A DNA stretch of 12,663 nt from Alphaproteobacteria bacterium (lineage in GTDB: Bacteria; Pseudomonadota; Alphaproteobacteria; ATCC43930; CGMCC-115725): the NCBI GenBank assembly GCA_017353855.1, contig JAFMSA010000055.1, positions 1 to 12,663 of the forward strand. Reading direction: 5' to 3'. Under the pieces are notes generated by a model, which was not told the DNA's origin, ran no database searches, and saw nothing but the letters and a program-made list of their open reading frames with translations. This document shows, piece after piece, positions 1 through 7,973 of the stretch (position 1 is the first letter of the stretch; the number at the start of each line of letters is the position of its first letter). Position numbers and translations under genes: made by a program.

Positions 1-572
1 CCGCCCGCCTGCGCCAGGACCTTCAGCACCTCCCAGATGTCGCCGAAATCGACCATGCGGCCTTTGCGGCTGGGTGTGATGTCAGTCGTGAAGATTTTGA
101 CCGAGGGATGACCGGCCTCCACCGCCTCGACCAATTGCGGCAGGATCTCGGGCGCGATCTTGCCCTGCACCATCGTGTGAAACGCGTAATCGCAGTGGCA
201 GGCGCCTGCCCATTCCTTCTGCCGGCGCTCGATCGCGCTCCGCACGTCGTCGCCGGTCTCGACGAGAGCGAAATCGATGATCGTCGTCGTGCCGCCGAAG
301 AGCGCAGCGCGGCTGACGACCTCCGCAGGGTCGGTCAATTGGTGCTCGCCGCGCCCCGGCACGACGATCGGCCAGCGGCAATGGACATGCGGGTCAATGC
401 CGCCCGGGATTACGATCTGACCGGTAGCGTCGACGACTCGGCCGGCCCCGACTGCAGTGAGGCTGCCCGGCGCGCCGATCGCAACGATGCGCTCGCCGGC
501 AACCCCGATATCGGCCGGCTCCGGGCCGGAAGAAAGCACGGCAAGTCCGCCCGAGACGACGATGTCCAGCAT
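1..572 (-). CDS. Dihydropyrimidinase/hydantoinase-family amidohydrolase (partial, N-terminal 190 residues)
   Basis: Metal-dependent cyclic-amidohydrolase family (dihydropyrimidinase, D-hydantoinase, allantoinase relatives), whose members hydrolyse cyclic amide bonds in the cytoplasm. Reading leftward from an ATG at 572, the frame is open to the window edge, so only about the first 190 residues are seen; family members are usually 450-490. Residues 55-64 read IPGGIDPHVH, the N-terminal metal-binding HxH strand (H62, H64). Residues 92-101 (FGGTTTIIDF) match the conserved family strand. K159 in HPSVKIF is the expected carbamylated metal-bridging lysine. The start is supported by AGGAG about 8 bases upstream. 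The gene lies 13 bases after the CobW-family gene on the same strand, so the two are very probably co-transcribed. The exact substrate (dihydropyrimidine, hydantoin or another) cannot be told from this half. HVHCRWP replaces the commoner HTHxxxP, which may indicate a divergent subfamily. Confidence 0.88.
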   Translation of the reverse strand, partial: MLDIVVSGGLAVLSSGPEPADIGVAGERIVAIGAPGSLTAVGAGRVVDATGQIVIPGGIDPHVHCRWPIVVPGRGEHQLTDPAEVVSRAALFGGTTTIIDFALVETGDDVRSAIERRQKEWAGACHCDYAFHTMVQGKIAPEILPQLVEAVEAGHPSVKIFTTDITPSRKGRMVDFGDIWEVLKVLAQAG

Positions 573-585
573 CAGAGATCTCCTG

Positions 586-1629
586 TCAAGGTGATTGCCA
601 GAGCATTGGCATGGCGAAAGCAAAGTGAGCGAAAACCTCGGCCCGCGGTATTGCGTGGACGACAAAGACGAGCCGGCTGCGCCGGTCCGTGTCCGGCCAA
701 TCGTCCAGCCATTCCGGTGCGAACATTGCGTGCTGCGCAGCCTGCACAACGGCCGGCCGCTCCGGGCGGTCCGCAAAGCGCACGATGCCCTTGACCCGCA
801 GCAGATCGGTGCCCCGGTCGCGCGCCAGGCCGCCCAACGCACGCGCGAAATCCAAGCGGGTGATGTCGCTTCCGAGGACCAAGCCGAAAGCCTCGATCCC
901 ATGGGTATGGGCGGCAGCCGGCATGGTTGGCATTGCCGGAGCCGGCGTCCGCCCGGTGATGCCGAACAGCACTCCGCCGGGATCTGCCGCCGCGGTGGCG
1001 AGGAGGCGTTCAGCGCGGTCGTTGATCGCGTCGAGGCGACGGACGAGCGAGGCGCTCAGCGGCGCGAGATCGGTCTTGGAGATAACCAGTGCGTCGGCAA
1101 GGGCCGCCTGCCGGCCGGCCTCAGCAAAGCGATCGAGGCTGTCCGCGCCGTGGACAGCGTCGACGAGCGTGACGACACGCGCGAGATGCAGCAGGTGATC
1201 GAGCGTCGGATCGGCGCCGAGCGTGAACAGGATCGGGGCCGGGTCCGCAAGCCCGGTGGTCTCGATGACAATGCGGCCAAACCGTCTGATCTCGCCCGCC
1301 TCGCGCCGTTCGAGCAGGCTGCGCAGCGTGCGCGCCAGATCCTCGCGTACGGCGCAGCATAGACACCCGCCGGGCAGTTCGAGCACGCTGCCCTCGACAA
1401 AATCGACGAGGTGGTGGTCGATGGCGATCTCGCCGATCTCGTTAATGATGACGGCCGTGTCGGAGAGTGCGGGCGAGGCGAGCGCGCGCCGCAATAGCGT
1501 CGTTTTGCCGCTGCCGAGAAATCCGGTCAGCACGGTGGTCGGGAGGCTCTGCGGTTCGGGCACGCGGGTCGTCGGACTATCGGCAGGACAATCGCGTGCC
1601 GGATCGTCCCACGGGTTCTCGATCGGCAC
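586..1629 (-). CDS. CobW/COG0523 (G3E) GTP-binding metallochaperone-family protein
   Basis: G3E-family GTPase of the COG0523/CobW group; members use GTP hydrolysis to deliver or insert metals (Zn, Co, Ni, Fe) into target enzymes. With the GTG start at 1629 it has 347 residues. Seen: Walker A GFLGSGKTT (about 36-44), ELPGGCLCC with the family CxCC metal motif (89-92), ETTGLADP (from 123), and SKTD at 184-187 as the guanine-specificity motif (NKxD with Ser for Asn). A C-terminal CobW_C-like domain contains LRVKGIVRF. A short HTHG stretch precedes it, with no long His-rich loop. The open frame extends back to 1851 but would overlap the divergent ABC gene and the palindrome at 1684-1703. GTG 1629 has GGTGG about 8 bases upstream; GTG 1641 and ATG 1728 are alternatives, so the start is uncertain. 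The metallo-amidohydrolase directly downstream is the obvious candidate client, by inference. Confidence 0.9.
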   Translation of the reverse strand: MPIENPWDDPARDCPADSPTTRVPEPQSLPTTVLTGFLGSGKTTLLRRALASPALSDTAVIINEIGEIAIDHHLVDFVEGSVLELPGGCLCCAVREDLARTLRSLLERREAGEIRRFGRIVIETTGLADPAPILFTLGADPTLDHLLHLARVVTLVDAVHGADSLDRFAEAGRQAALADALVISKTDLAPLSASLVRRLDAINDRAERLLATAAADPGGVLFGITGRTPAPAMPTMPAAAHTHGIEAFGLVLGSDITRLDFARALGGLARDRGTDLLRVKGIVRFADRPERPAVVQAAQHAMFAPEWLDDWPDTDRRSRLVFVVHAIPRAEVFAHFAFAMPMLWQSP

Positions 1630-1683
1630 AAGCGCAGCCACCAAGACTCTGAGATGGTTGGTTAATGCGGACTCCGGCGCAGA

Positions 1684-1703
1684 TAGGAGATTGCATTCTC
1701 CTA
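1684..1703. promoter_or_regulatory. 20-bp near-perfect palindrome, candidate operator in the divergent promoter region
   Basis: TAGGAGA at 1684-1690 and TCTCCTA at 1697-1703 are exact inverted repeats, and the centre contains the self-complementary TGCA, so 9 of 10 symmetric positions match. It lies between the divergent cobW-family and livG genes, about 55 bases upstream of the first and 90 upstream of the second. Shape and position suit a dimeric repressor or activator serving one or both promoters. I could not identify the regulator family, and no convincing -35/-10 pair is visible. Confidence 0.5.
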
Positions 1704-1793
1704 CATGCGCCAGCAGTATGGCTGTCATAAAGGCGCGGCATGAAGAAATACGCGGGAAGGTGAGGAAATGCGGGCAGCATCGTGTCCATCCAC

Positions 1794-2609
1794 ATGAGCG
1801 ACCCGATGGGCGCGCAGCCCGAGGTTCAGCTCGCTGTCTCGAGTGTATCAAAACATTTCGGCGGCGTGCGTGCCGTCGAGGGCATCGGTCTTTCCGTCCG
1901 GTGCGGCGAGCTGATCTCGATCATCGGCCCGAACGGCGCGGGCAAGACCTCTTTTCTCAACATGATCAGCGGATTCTACCGGCCGGACACCGGCTCGATC
2001 ATGTTCGAGGGGCGGGACATCACCGGTGAACGGCCCTCCCGGATCGCCGCGTTGGGGATTGCCCGTACATTCCAGAACATCGCGCTGTTCAGCGGCATGA
2101 CGGTGCTCGACAATATCATGCTCGGCCGCCATGTGCGCATGAAAGCGGGAGTGCTGTCGTCCTTCATCTATTGGGGCCTGGCGCAGAAGGAGGAAGTGAC
2201 CAATCGCGCCAGGGTCGAGGAGCTGGTCGAGTTTCTCGAACTCGAAGACCTGCGCAAACAGCCGACCAGCGGACTTGCCTATGGTCTGCGCAAACGCGTC
2301 GAGCTCGCGCGGGCACTGGCACTCGACCCGAAATTGCTGCTCCTCGACGAGCCTATGGGCGGCATGAACCAGGAAGAAAAAGAAGACATGGCCCGCTTTA
2401 TTCTCGACGTGAACCAGCAGTGGGGTACGACGATCATTCTGATCGAGCACGACATGGCGGTGGTCATGGACATTTCGGATCGCGTCGCTGTCCTCGACCG
2501 CGGCCGCAAGATTGCCGACGGCAGTCCCGGGGAGGTGCAGGGGAATGCGGACGTGATCCGTGCTTATCTCGGGACGGCCAAGGACCGTCAGGAAGTGGCC
2601 GCCGCATGA
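1794..2609 (+). CDS. livG: Branched-chain amino acid-type (HAAT) ABC transporter ATP-binding protein, LivG-like
   Basis: Cytoplasmic ATPase subunit of a HAAT-family importer; it pairs with the LivF-like ATPase further down to power the LivH/LivM permeases. Numbered from ATG 1794 (271 aa): Walker A GPNGAGKTS (45-53), Q-loop FQN (about 93-95), signature LAYGLRKRVE (161-170), Walker B LLLLDEP (181-187), and the H-loop His in IEHDM (219). The long segment between Q-loop and signature (RMKAGVLSSFIYWG...) is typical of LivG rather than LivF. In-frame GTG at 1782 is an alternative start with four more residues. A nine-codon ORF (1768-1797) with a good RBS ends in TGA overlapping ATG 1794, so translational coupling is possible. 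The last bases overlap the following synthetase start (ATGA, 2606-2609). The signature has Arg where LivG proteins commonly have Gln. Confidence 0.93.
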   Translation: MSDPMGAQPEVQLAVSSVSKHFGGVRAVEGIGLSVRCGELISIIGPNGAGKTSFLNMISGFYRPDTGSIMFEGRDITGERPSRIAALGIARTFQNIALFSGMTVLDNIMLGRHVRMKAGVLSSFIYWGLAQKEEVTNRARVEELVEFLELEDLRKQPTSGLAYGLRKRVELARALALDPKLLLLDEPMGGMNQEEKEDMARFILDVNQQWGTTIILIEHDMAVVMDISDRVAVLDRGRKIADGSPGEVQGNADVIRAYLGTAKDRQEVAAA

Positions 2610-4537
2610 GCGCGACGACATTGCCGCTGCTTTTGCGTCGCAACGCCGAGGCGATGGCGACGCGGCCGGCAATGCGCGAAAAAAAACACGGCATCTGGCA
2701 GACCTTTACGTGGAGCCGGTACTGGGAAGAGGTGCGCGAGTTCGCGCTGGGTCTTGCCGCTCACGGCTTTCAACGCGGCGACAAGCTGGCGGTGATCGGA
2801 GACAACCGCCCTCGCCTCTACTGGGCGCAACTGGCGGCACAATGCCTCGGCGGCGCGGCGGTCCCGATGTACCAGGATTCGATCGCGACCGAGCTGGTGT
2901 TTGTCCTCAAACATGCCGAGGTTTCGGTCGTCGTCGCCGAGGACCAGGAGCAGGTCGACAAGGTTCTGCCGCTGAAATCGGAACTGCCGAAGCTAAGGCT
3001 CGTCGTCTATGACGATGACCGGGGTATGCGGCGCTACTCGACAGCCGGGCTCGCCTCGTTTGAAGAGATGCAAAGGGCCGGCCGCCGGTTCGGCGCAACG
3101 CGGCCGGGCTATGTCGAAACCGAGATCGACCATGGCGGTCCCGGCGACCTGGCGCTGCTCACCTATACCTCGGGGACAACGGGCCACCCGAAGGGAGTGA
3201 TGCTCTCGCACGCCAACCTCCTCAGTTCCGGCGCGGGATTTGTTGCGGCAGAGGATATCCGTGCAACGGACGAGATGCTGTGTTACCTGCCGATGGCGTG
3301 GATCGGCGACTCGCTGTTCTCGATCGTGCTCACGCTGCTGGTGGGCTTCACCTGCAACTGCCCGGAGCGCCCCGAGACCGTGCAGCGTGACCTGCGCGAA
3401 ATCGGCCCGACCATCGCCATTGCACCACCGCGGATCTGGGAAGGCATGCTGACCCAGCTGCGGGTCAGGGCAGCGGATGCCACACCTCTCAAACGCAAAA
3501 CCTTCGAGTTTTTCCGCAGGCTCGCGGCGGGAGCCTCGGCGCCCAAAGGTGACGGCCGCCGGTCCCCGCTGCTCGACCGGACCGGCCTCTTGCTGGGCGA
3601 GATCCTCGTGTACGGCCCGGTGCGCGACCAGCTGGGTCTGCGCCGCGCGCGCTGGGTCTACACCGGCGGCGCGCCGCTGGGACCCGACACCTTCAAATTT
3701 TTCCGCTCCTTCGGGATCAATATAAAGCAGGTCTGGGGCTCGACCGAGCTATCCGGCCTCGCCTCGCTGCAGCCCGACGACGAAGCCGACCCGGATACGG
3801 TCGGCCCGGTCATTCCGGGCACGGAGATCCGCATCACCGATGACGGCGAGGTGTTGGTGCGCTCGGGCGGGGTATTCCAGGGCTACTACAAGCAGCCCGA
3901 GGTCACCCGCGATACGCTCACGCGAGACGGATGGTACCGCACCGGCGATTGCGGCTTCATCGATCAGCGCGGTCATCTCGTCATCGTCGACCGCGCCAGG
4001 GACGTCGGCAAACTCGCCGACGGCACCCCGTTTGCTCCGCAATTCGTCGAAAACAAGCTGAAATACAGCCCGTTTATTGCCGAAGCCGTGGCCTTTGGCG
4101 ATCACCGGCCGTTTGTAGCGGCGATCATAGCGATCGATCTGACGACGGTCGGGAACTGGGCCGAACGGCGCAATCTCGCCTATACCTCATTCCAGGATCT
4201 CAGCGCCAAGCGCGAGGTGCGGCGTTTGATCGCCGAGCAAGTCGGCGAGGTCAACGCATCGTTGCCGGCAGCCGCACGCATCCGCCGCTTCCTGCTGCTC
4301 AACAAGGAATTCGATGCCGACGACAACGAGATCACCCGCACCCGCAAGATCCGGCGCCGCTTCGTCGCCGAAAAATATGCCGCCGTCGTCGAGGCATTCT
4401 ACAACGGCGACCAGGAGGTCGAGCTGATCACCGAGATCACCTACGAGGACGGCCGGCGCGGAACGCTCAGATCCAGCATCATCCTCGAGGATGTGCTCGA
4501 AGCCGCGGAACCGCCGCGGGAACCGGCCTACGCCTAG
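2606..4537 (+). CDS. Long-chain-type AMP-forming acyl-CoA synthetase (FadD/FadD15-like)
   Basis: Adenylate-forming enzyme of the ANL superfamily that activates a carboxylic acid as acyl-AMP and transfers it to CoA; 643 residues, usual for the long-chain type. Seen: phosphate-binding P-loop TYTSGTTGHPKG (186-197), WGSTE (377-381), YRTGD (444-448), then DRARDVGKLADGTPFAPQFVENKL, the hinge/A8 region in the form found in FadD15-like enzymes. EITRTRKIRR near the C terminus carries the likely catalytic Lys (about K581). The start is ATG 2606, overlapping the livG stop as ATGA; the frame is open further upstream but only inside livG in another frame. Its place between livG and livH, with tight overlap, implies co-translation with the transporter and suggests that it activates the imported compound. 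The substrate is unknown: sequence alone does not separate fatty, aromatic or other acids. Confidence 0.93.
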   Translation: MSATTLPLLLRRNAEAMATRPAMREKKHGIWQTFTWSRYWEEVREFALGLAAHGFQRGDKLAVIGDNRPRLYWAQLAAQCLGGAAVPMYQDSIATELVFVLKHAEVSVVVAEDQEQVDKVLPLKSELPKLRLVVYDDDRGMRRYSTAGLASFEEMQRAGRRFGATRPGYVETEIDHGGPGDLALLTYTSGTTGHPKGVMLSHANLLSSGAGFVAAEDIRATDEMLCYLPMAWIGDSLFSIVLTLLVGFTCNCPERPETVQRDLREIGPTIAIAPPRIWEGMLTQLRVRAADATPLKRKTFEFFRRLAAGASAPKGDGRRSPLLDRTGLLLGEILVYGPVRDQLGLRRARWVYTGGAPLGPDTFKFFRSFGINIKQVWGSTELSGLASLQPDDEADPDTVGPVIPGTEIRITDDGEVLVRSGGVFQGYYKQPEVTRDTLTRDGWYRTGDCGFIDQRGHLVIVDRARDVGKLADGTPFAPQFVENKLKYSPFIAEAVAFGDHRPFVAAIIAIDLTTVGNWAERRNLAYTSFQDLSAKREVRRLIAEQVGEVNASLPAAARIRRFLLLNKEFDADDNEITRTRKIRRRFVAEKYAAVVEAFYNGDQEVELITEITYEDGRRGTLRSSIILEDVLEAAEPPREPAYA

Positions 4538-4576
4538 GTGCACAAGGGTTGCCCACCCCATTGCCCGACACCGTCG

Positions 4577-5476
4577 ATGCCCGGAATTGAATGGCAATTC
4601 ACGCTGGTCCTGCTGACCAACGGCGTGATGATCGGGTTGATGTATGCGCTGATCGCGCTCGGCTTTGTGCTGATCTACAAGGCGACCGACGCGATCAACT
4701 TTGCCCAAGGCGAATTCGTCATGTTCGCCGGCTTCATCGCGGCGGGGGCGTCCGACCTTGCGGGCGCGCCATTTTGGGTCGCGGCGCTGCTCTCGGTCGC
4801 CGGTATGGTGGTGCTCGGTTTCGGGCTCGAGCGGGTCGTGCTCCGCCCCCTGATCGGCCGGCCGGTGATTGCGGTCGTGATGGCGACAATCGGGCTCGCC
4901 GCCGTCCTCAGGGGCGGCGCCACTCTCGCTTTCGGCGGGGGGACGCGGGCCATCGTCATGCCGGTCGGCGACGACCCGATCGAACTGGGCCCCGTTATGC
5001 TGCCGCCGGTCCAGCTGATCGGGGCGATGGTCAGCATCGCCTTTCTCGCCGCCTTTAGCTGGTTCTTCCTGAAGAGCCGCATCGGCATCGCAATGCGCGC
5101 GGTCGCCGATAGTCAGCAGGTGGCGATGGCGATGGGAATCGACGTGCGGCGCTATTTTGCGCTCGCCTGGGCAATGGCGGGGGTGGTCTCGGCGCTCGGC
5201 GGCATCGTCTGGGGAACAATGCTCGGCGTCGACAACCAGCTCGCACTCGTGGGGCTCAAAGTGTTTCCCGTCGTGATTCTCGGCGGCCTCGATTCGATCC
5301 TCGGTGCGGTCGTCGGCGGGCTCATCGTCGGTGTCGTCGAGAATCTGGCGGCCGGATATCTCGATCCCTATCTCGGCGGCGGCACCAAGGATTTCGCGCC
5401 GTACTTTCTCATGATCGCCGCGCTGATGCTGCGCCCCGAGGGGATCTTCGGCCGGCGCCGGATCGAGCGTGTGTGA
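4577..5476 (+). CDS. livH: Branched-chain amino acid-type ABC transporter permease, LivH-like
   Basis: Inner-membrane permease of the HAAT importer, 299 residues from ATG 4577. It is strongly hydrophobic with about eight membrane segments. Features of LivH: the N-terminal stretch LTNGVMIGLMYALIALGFVLIYKATDAINFAQGE, the cytoplasmic coupling loop IGIAMRAVADSQQVAMAMGI that contacts the ATPases, KVFPVVILGGLDSILGAVVGG, and the terminal RPEGIFG. GTG 4538, directly after the synthetase stop, is in frame and would add 13 residues of unlikely composition (Cys/Pro/His), so ATG 4577 is preferred; neither has a strong RBS, which fits translational coupling. It forms a heterodimer with LivM downstream. 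Two stable hairpins lie between it and livM. Confidence 0.92.
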   Translation: MPGIEWQFTLVLLTNGVMIGLMYALIALGFVLIYKATDAINFAQGEFVMFAGFIAAGASDLAGAPFWVAALLSVAGMVVLGFGLERVVLRPLIGRPVIAVVMATIGLAAVLRGGATLAFGGGTRAIVMPVGDDPIELGPVMLPPVQLIGAMVSIAFLAAFSWFFLKSRIGIAMRAVADSQQVAMAMGIDVRRYFALAWAMAGVVSALGGIVWGTMLGVDNQLALVGLKVFPVVILGGLDSILGAVVGGLIVGVVENLAAGYLDPYLGGGTKDFAPYFLMIAALMLRPEGIFGRRRIERV

Positions 5477-5477
5477 T

Positions 5478-5535
5478 GGCGGGCAGTCCTCGCCCGCCCT
5501 GCGACATCAGGCCCGTGCGTCCGCGCAAAGCGCGG
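5478..5535 (+). other. Two GC-rich intercistronic hairpins between livH and livM
   Basis: GGCGGGC (5478-5484) pairs exactly with GCCCGCC (5492-5498) across a 7-base loop, starting two bases after the livH stop. CCGCGC (5521-5526) pairs with GCGCGG (5530-5535) around AAA. Neither is followed by a T-run, so they are not typical intrinsic terminators. Such structures commonly shield or process mRNA segments in operons; that role is inferred. Confidence 0.45.
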
Positions 5536-5583
5536 TCCTCGGCCAGGCCTCGGGCCGGACGGGTGCGATAGGCAGGCATCGGC

Positions 5584-6651
5584 ATGTTTCACCGCGAATC
5601 CGGTGTCTTCAAAACCAGCTACGCCGCCGATATGGCGCTCTACCCGCTGCCGATCGCCAAATGGGCGGTTGCGGCGCTCGCCGGCCTTTTTATCGTCATC
5701 GTGCCGCTGGCGCTGGACGAATACTACGTCTCGATCCTCGACCTGATCCTGATCGCCATTGTCGGCGCGCTCGGGCTCAACATCCTGGTCGGATACACCG
5801 GTCAGATCTCGATCGGCCACGGCGCGTTCATGTCCGTCGGCGCCTACACCGCGGCCAATCTCGTCGTCCATCTGGGCGCCCCGTTCTGGGTGACAATCCC
5901 GGCGGGCGGGCTGATGGCGGCGCTGGTCGGGGCCGTCGTCGGCATTCCCTCGTTGCGCATCAAAGGAATATATCTCGCGATAGCGACACTCGCCGCGCAA
6001 CTCATCATCGAGTGGACCATCAACCACGTGCCGGCAATCTCGGGCGGCGTGCAGGCGTCGATCCAGGTCCCGCGCCCGAGTTTGTTCGGCACTCCGCTCG
6101 AAAGCCAGACGCAGCTCTACCTCTTTCTGATGGCTTTTGCGGTGCTGGCAATCGTCGGCACGTCAAACCTCGCGCGTAGCCGAGTCGGCCGCGCATTCAT
6201 CGCCGTGCGCGACCAGGACATCGCCGCCGAGATCATCGGCATCAGTATTTTCCGTTACAAATTGTGGGCCTTCGCGATCTCTTCCTTCTATGCCGGTGTC
6301 ACGGGCGTGCTTTACACCTACTATCTCGGAATTGCCAATTACGAGCAGTTCCAGATCACGGTATCGATCGACTATCTCGCGATGATCATCATCGGCGGGC
6401 TCGGCTCGGTCCTCGGCTCGATCTTTGGTGCCGCCTTTGTCACGTTGCTCCCCATCGTGACCCGCTGGTTTCTCGAATCCTTCGGTGCGTTTATCTTCTC
6501 GCAGGCCGACCTCGCGAATATAATCCCCAATCTTCGGCTGATCCTGTTCGGCAGTCTGATCATCTTTTTTCTGGTCGTCGAGCCGGAAGGGTTAAACCGC
6601 TTATGGCGCAACGTCAGAAACTACTTTCGGGTGTGGCCGTTTTCGTACTGA
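5584..6651 (+). CDS. livM: Branched-chain amino acid-type ABC transporter permease, LivM-like
   Basis: Second inner-membrane permease of the HAAT importer, 355 residues. Family markers: GYTGQISIGHGAFMSVGAYTA (from residue 70), the coupling loop RVGRAFIAVRDQDIAAEIIGI (from 200), GGLGSVLGSIFGAAFVT, and the C-terminal VEPEGL. An N-terminal tail of about 25 polar residues precedes the first membrane segment, and the protein ends in a basic, aromatic tail after the last one. ATG 5584 has AGGCAGG nearby. It lies 107 bases after livH, in the usual H-M order. Co-expression with the synthetase and the binding proteins is implied by shared strand and short gaps. Confidence 0.92.
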   Translation: MFHRESGVFKTSYAADMALYPLPIAKWAVAALAGLFIVIVPLALDEYYVSILDLILIAIVGALGLNILVGYTGQISIGHGAFMSVGAYTAANLVVHLGAPFWVTIPAGGLMAALVGAVVGIPSLRIKGIYLAIATLAAQLIIEWTINHVPAISGGVQASIQVPRPSLFGTPLESQTQLYLFLMAFAVLAIVGTSNLARSRVGRAFIAVRDQDIAAEIIGISIFRYKLWAFAISSFYAGVTGVLYTYYLGIANYEQFQITVSIDYLAMIIIGGLGSVLGSIFGAAFVTLLPIVTRWFLESFGAFIFSQADLANIIPNLRLILFGSLIIFFLVVEPEGLNRLWRNVRNYFRVWPFSY

Positions 6652-6677
6652 ACTAGAAAAGCAAAGGGAGGGAACGG

Positions 6678-7919
6678 ATGGCGAAATCCTGGACGCCAAT
6701 GATTGCTGCCGCCGCGGCGACGGTCGTGGCGTGCTTTGCCGGCGGTGTGGCGGCACAAGATAAGGAGCTCCTGGTCGCCGGGCAATGCGACCGGACCGGG
6801 CCGACGCAAATCGTCGGCGTCGTTATTTGTCCGGCAATTCAGGATTATTTCGATCTTGTCAATTCGAAGGGCGGAGTCGAAGGCTACAAGATCAAGTACT
6901 ACGAGCTCGACAACGAATACAAGGTGCCGCAGGCAGTCGAAGAATATGAGCGTCAGAAGCAGGCCGGCGCCGTCTCGATCGCGATCTACGGTACGCCGCA
7001 AGTGCAGGCGCTCAACCAGAAGCTCGTCGAAGACAAAATTCCCGGCACGTCGCCCGGCTTTGGTATTTCCGCTTCCGCCGACGGCCGCCGCTTCCCCTAT
7101 CTTTTCCCGGTGGCGGCGACCTATTGGTCGCAGGCTGCGGCCGCCGTGCAATTCTTCAAGGATAAAGCAGGCGGCAGCCTGAAGGGCAAGAAGATTGCCT
7201 ACGTCTATTACGACAACCCCGGCGGACACGAACCTCTGCCAATTCTCGAGGATCTGCAGAAAACCGAAGGCTTCGAGCTGCGCTCCTTCGCCGTCCCGCC
7301 GCCCGGGGTCGAGATGGGAGCGCAGGTCATCGATATTACCCAGCGCTATCGCCCCGACTTCGTCATCGACCACTTGTTCGGCCGCTCGCCTTCCGTCGCG
7401 ATCAAGGAATACAAGCGGGCCGGTTTCCCGCTCTCCAAGGTGATCGGTCTCGTGTGGGCCTCGGCCGAGGCCGATATCAACGCGGCAGGCGGCTGGCAAG
7501 TGGCGGAGGGCTACCACACGCTGCAATTTGCCGGCGCCGGCGATAATTACCCGATCCGTCAGGAAATCAGGGACATGTACAAGGCGCAGGGCAAACCGCC
7601 GCCCAAGGACATGGACGACACGGTGGTCTACAACCGCGGCCTGCTCATTGCGGCGGTCCACACCGAGGCAATCCGCAACGCGATCAAGGCCAAGGGCGGC
7701 CGGAAACCCACCGGGGAGGACGTCAAAAACGGGTTCGAGCACATCCATGATTTCACGTTGGGCGGCCTGTTCCCGCCGCTGAAGATCACGCCGACCGATC
7801 ACGAAGGGGGCGGCTGGGTACAGGTCTTCCAAGTACATAACGGCAAATTCGTCAAAGAAACAGACTGGTTCCGGGCTTATCCGGAGGTTGTGACCGCGGC
7901 AATCAAAAAAGCGGAATGA
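6678..7919 (+). CDS. Periplasmic substrate-binding protein of HAAT ABC transporter (LivK-like), copy 1
   Basis: Type 1 periplasmic binding protein (Peripla_BP_6/LivK-like), 413 residues, which captures the ligand and presents it to LivH/LivM. The N terminus is a Sec signal peptide with a hydrophobic core and probable cleavage at VAA|QD after residue 26. VVAC at 16-19 resembles a lipobox, so a lipoprotein form is not excluded. The mature protein begins with QCDRTGPTQIVGVVICPA, whose two Cys are shared with copy 2 and could form a disulfide. A strong RBS (GGGAGG) precedes ATG 6678. It is about 70% identical by eye to the next gene, so the pair arose by duplication. Unlike classic LivJ/LivK, the N terminus lacks the usual VAGPMTG-type motif, so branched-chain amino acids should not be assumed as the ligand. 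Confidence 0.9.
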   Translation: MAKSWTPMIAAAAATVVACFAGGVAAQDKELLVAGQCDRTGPTQIVGVVICPAIQDYFDLVNSKGGVEGYKIKYYELDNEYKVPQAVEEYERQKQAGAVSIAIYGTPQVQALNQKLVEDKIPGTSPGFGISASADGRRFPYLFPVAATYWSQAAAAVQFFKDKAGGSLKGKKIAYVYYDNPGGHEPLPILEDLQKTEGFELRSFAVPPPGVEMGAQVIDITQRYRPDFVIDHLFGRSPSVAIKEYKRAGFPLSKVIGLVWASAEADINAAGGWQVAEGYHTLQFAGAGDNYPIRQEIRDMYKAQGKPPPKDMDDTVVYNRGLLIAAVHTEAIRNAIKAKGGRKPTGEDVKNGFEHIHDFTLGGLFPPLKITPTDHEGGGWVQVFQVHNGKFVKETDWFRAYPEVVTAAIKKAE

Positions 7920-7936
7920 ACGATGACGCACTCCCA

Positions 7937-7971
7937 CCCTCGCGAAAGCGGCCGAATACCGACCGCGAGGG
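7937..7971 (+). other. Intercistronic hairpin after the first binding-protein gene
   Basis: CCCTCGCG (7937-7944) and CGCGAGGG (7964-7971) form an exact 8-bp stem around a 19-base loop, 17 bases after the stop codon of the first binding-protein gene. No T-run follows, so it is more likely an mRNA-stabilising or partial attenuation structure than a complete terminator. Abundant binding proteins in ABC operons often have such downstream hairpins. Confidence 0.45.
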
Positions 7972-7973
7972 CG

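Noticed and set aside
108..1362. Plus-strand open frames opposite the amidohydrolase and CobW genes
   Set aside because: They are antisense shadows rich in Arg and Ala without family motifs; the minus-strand genes explain the region fully.
1630..1851. Full-length extension of the CobW-family frame to 1851
   Set aside because: It overlaps the start of the divergent livG gene and covers the palindrome; the extra residues do not resemble the family.
2171..2605. Upstream 145-codon extension of the acyl-CoA synthetase frame
   Set aside because: It lies wholly inside livG in another frame and shows no family similarity; ATG 2606 with the ATGA overlap gives the normal family N terminus.
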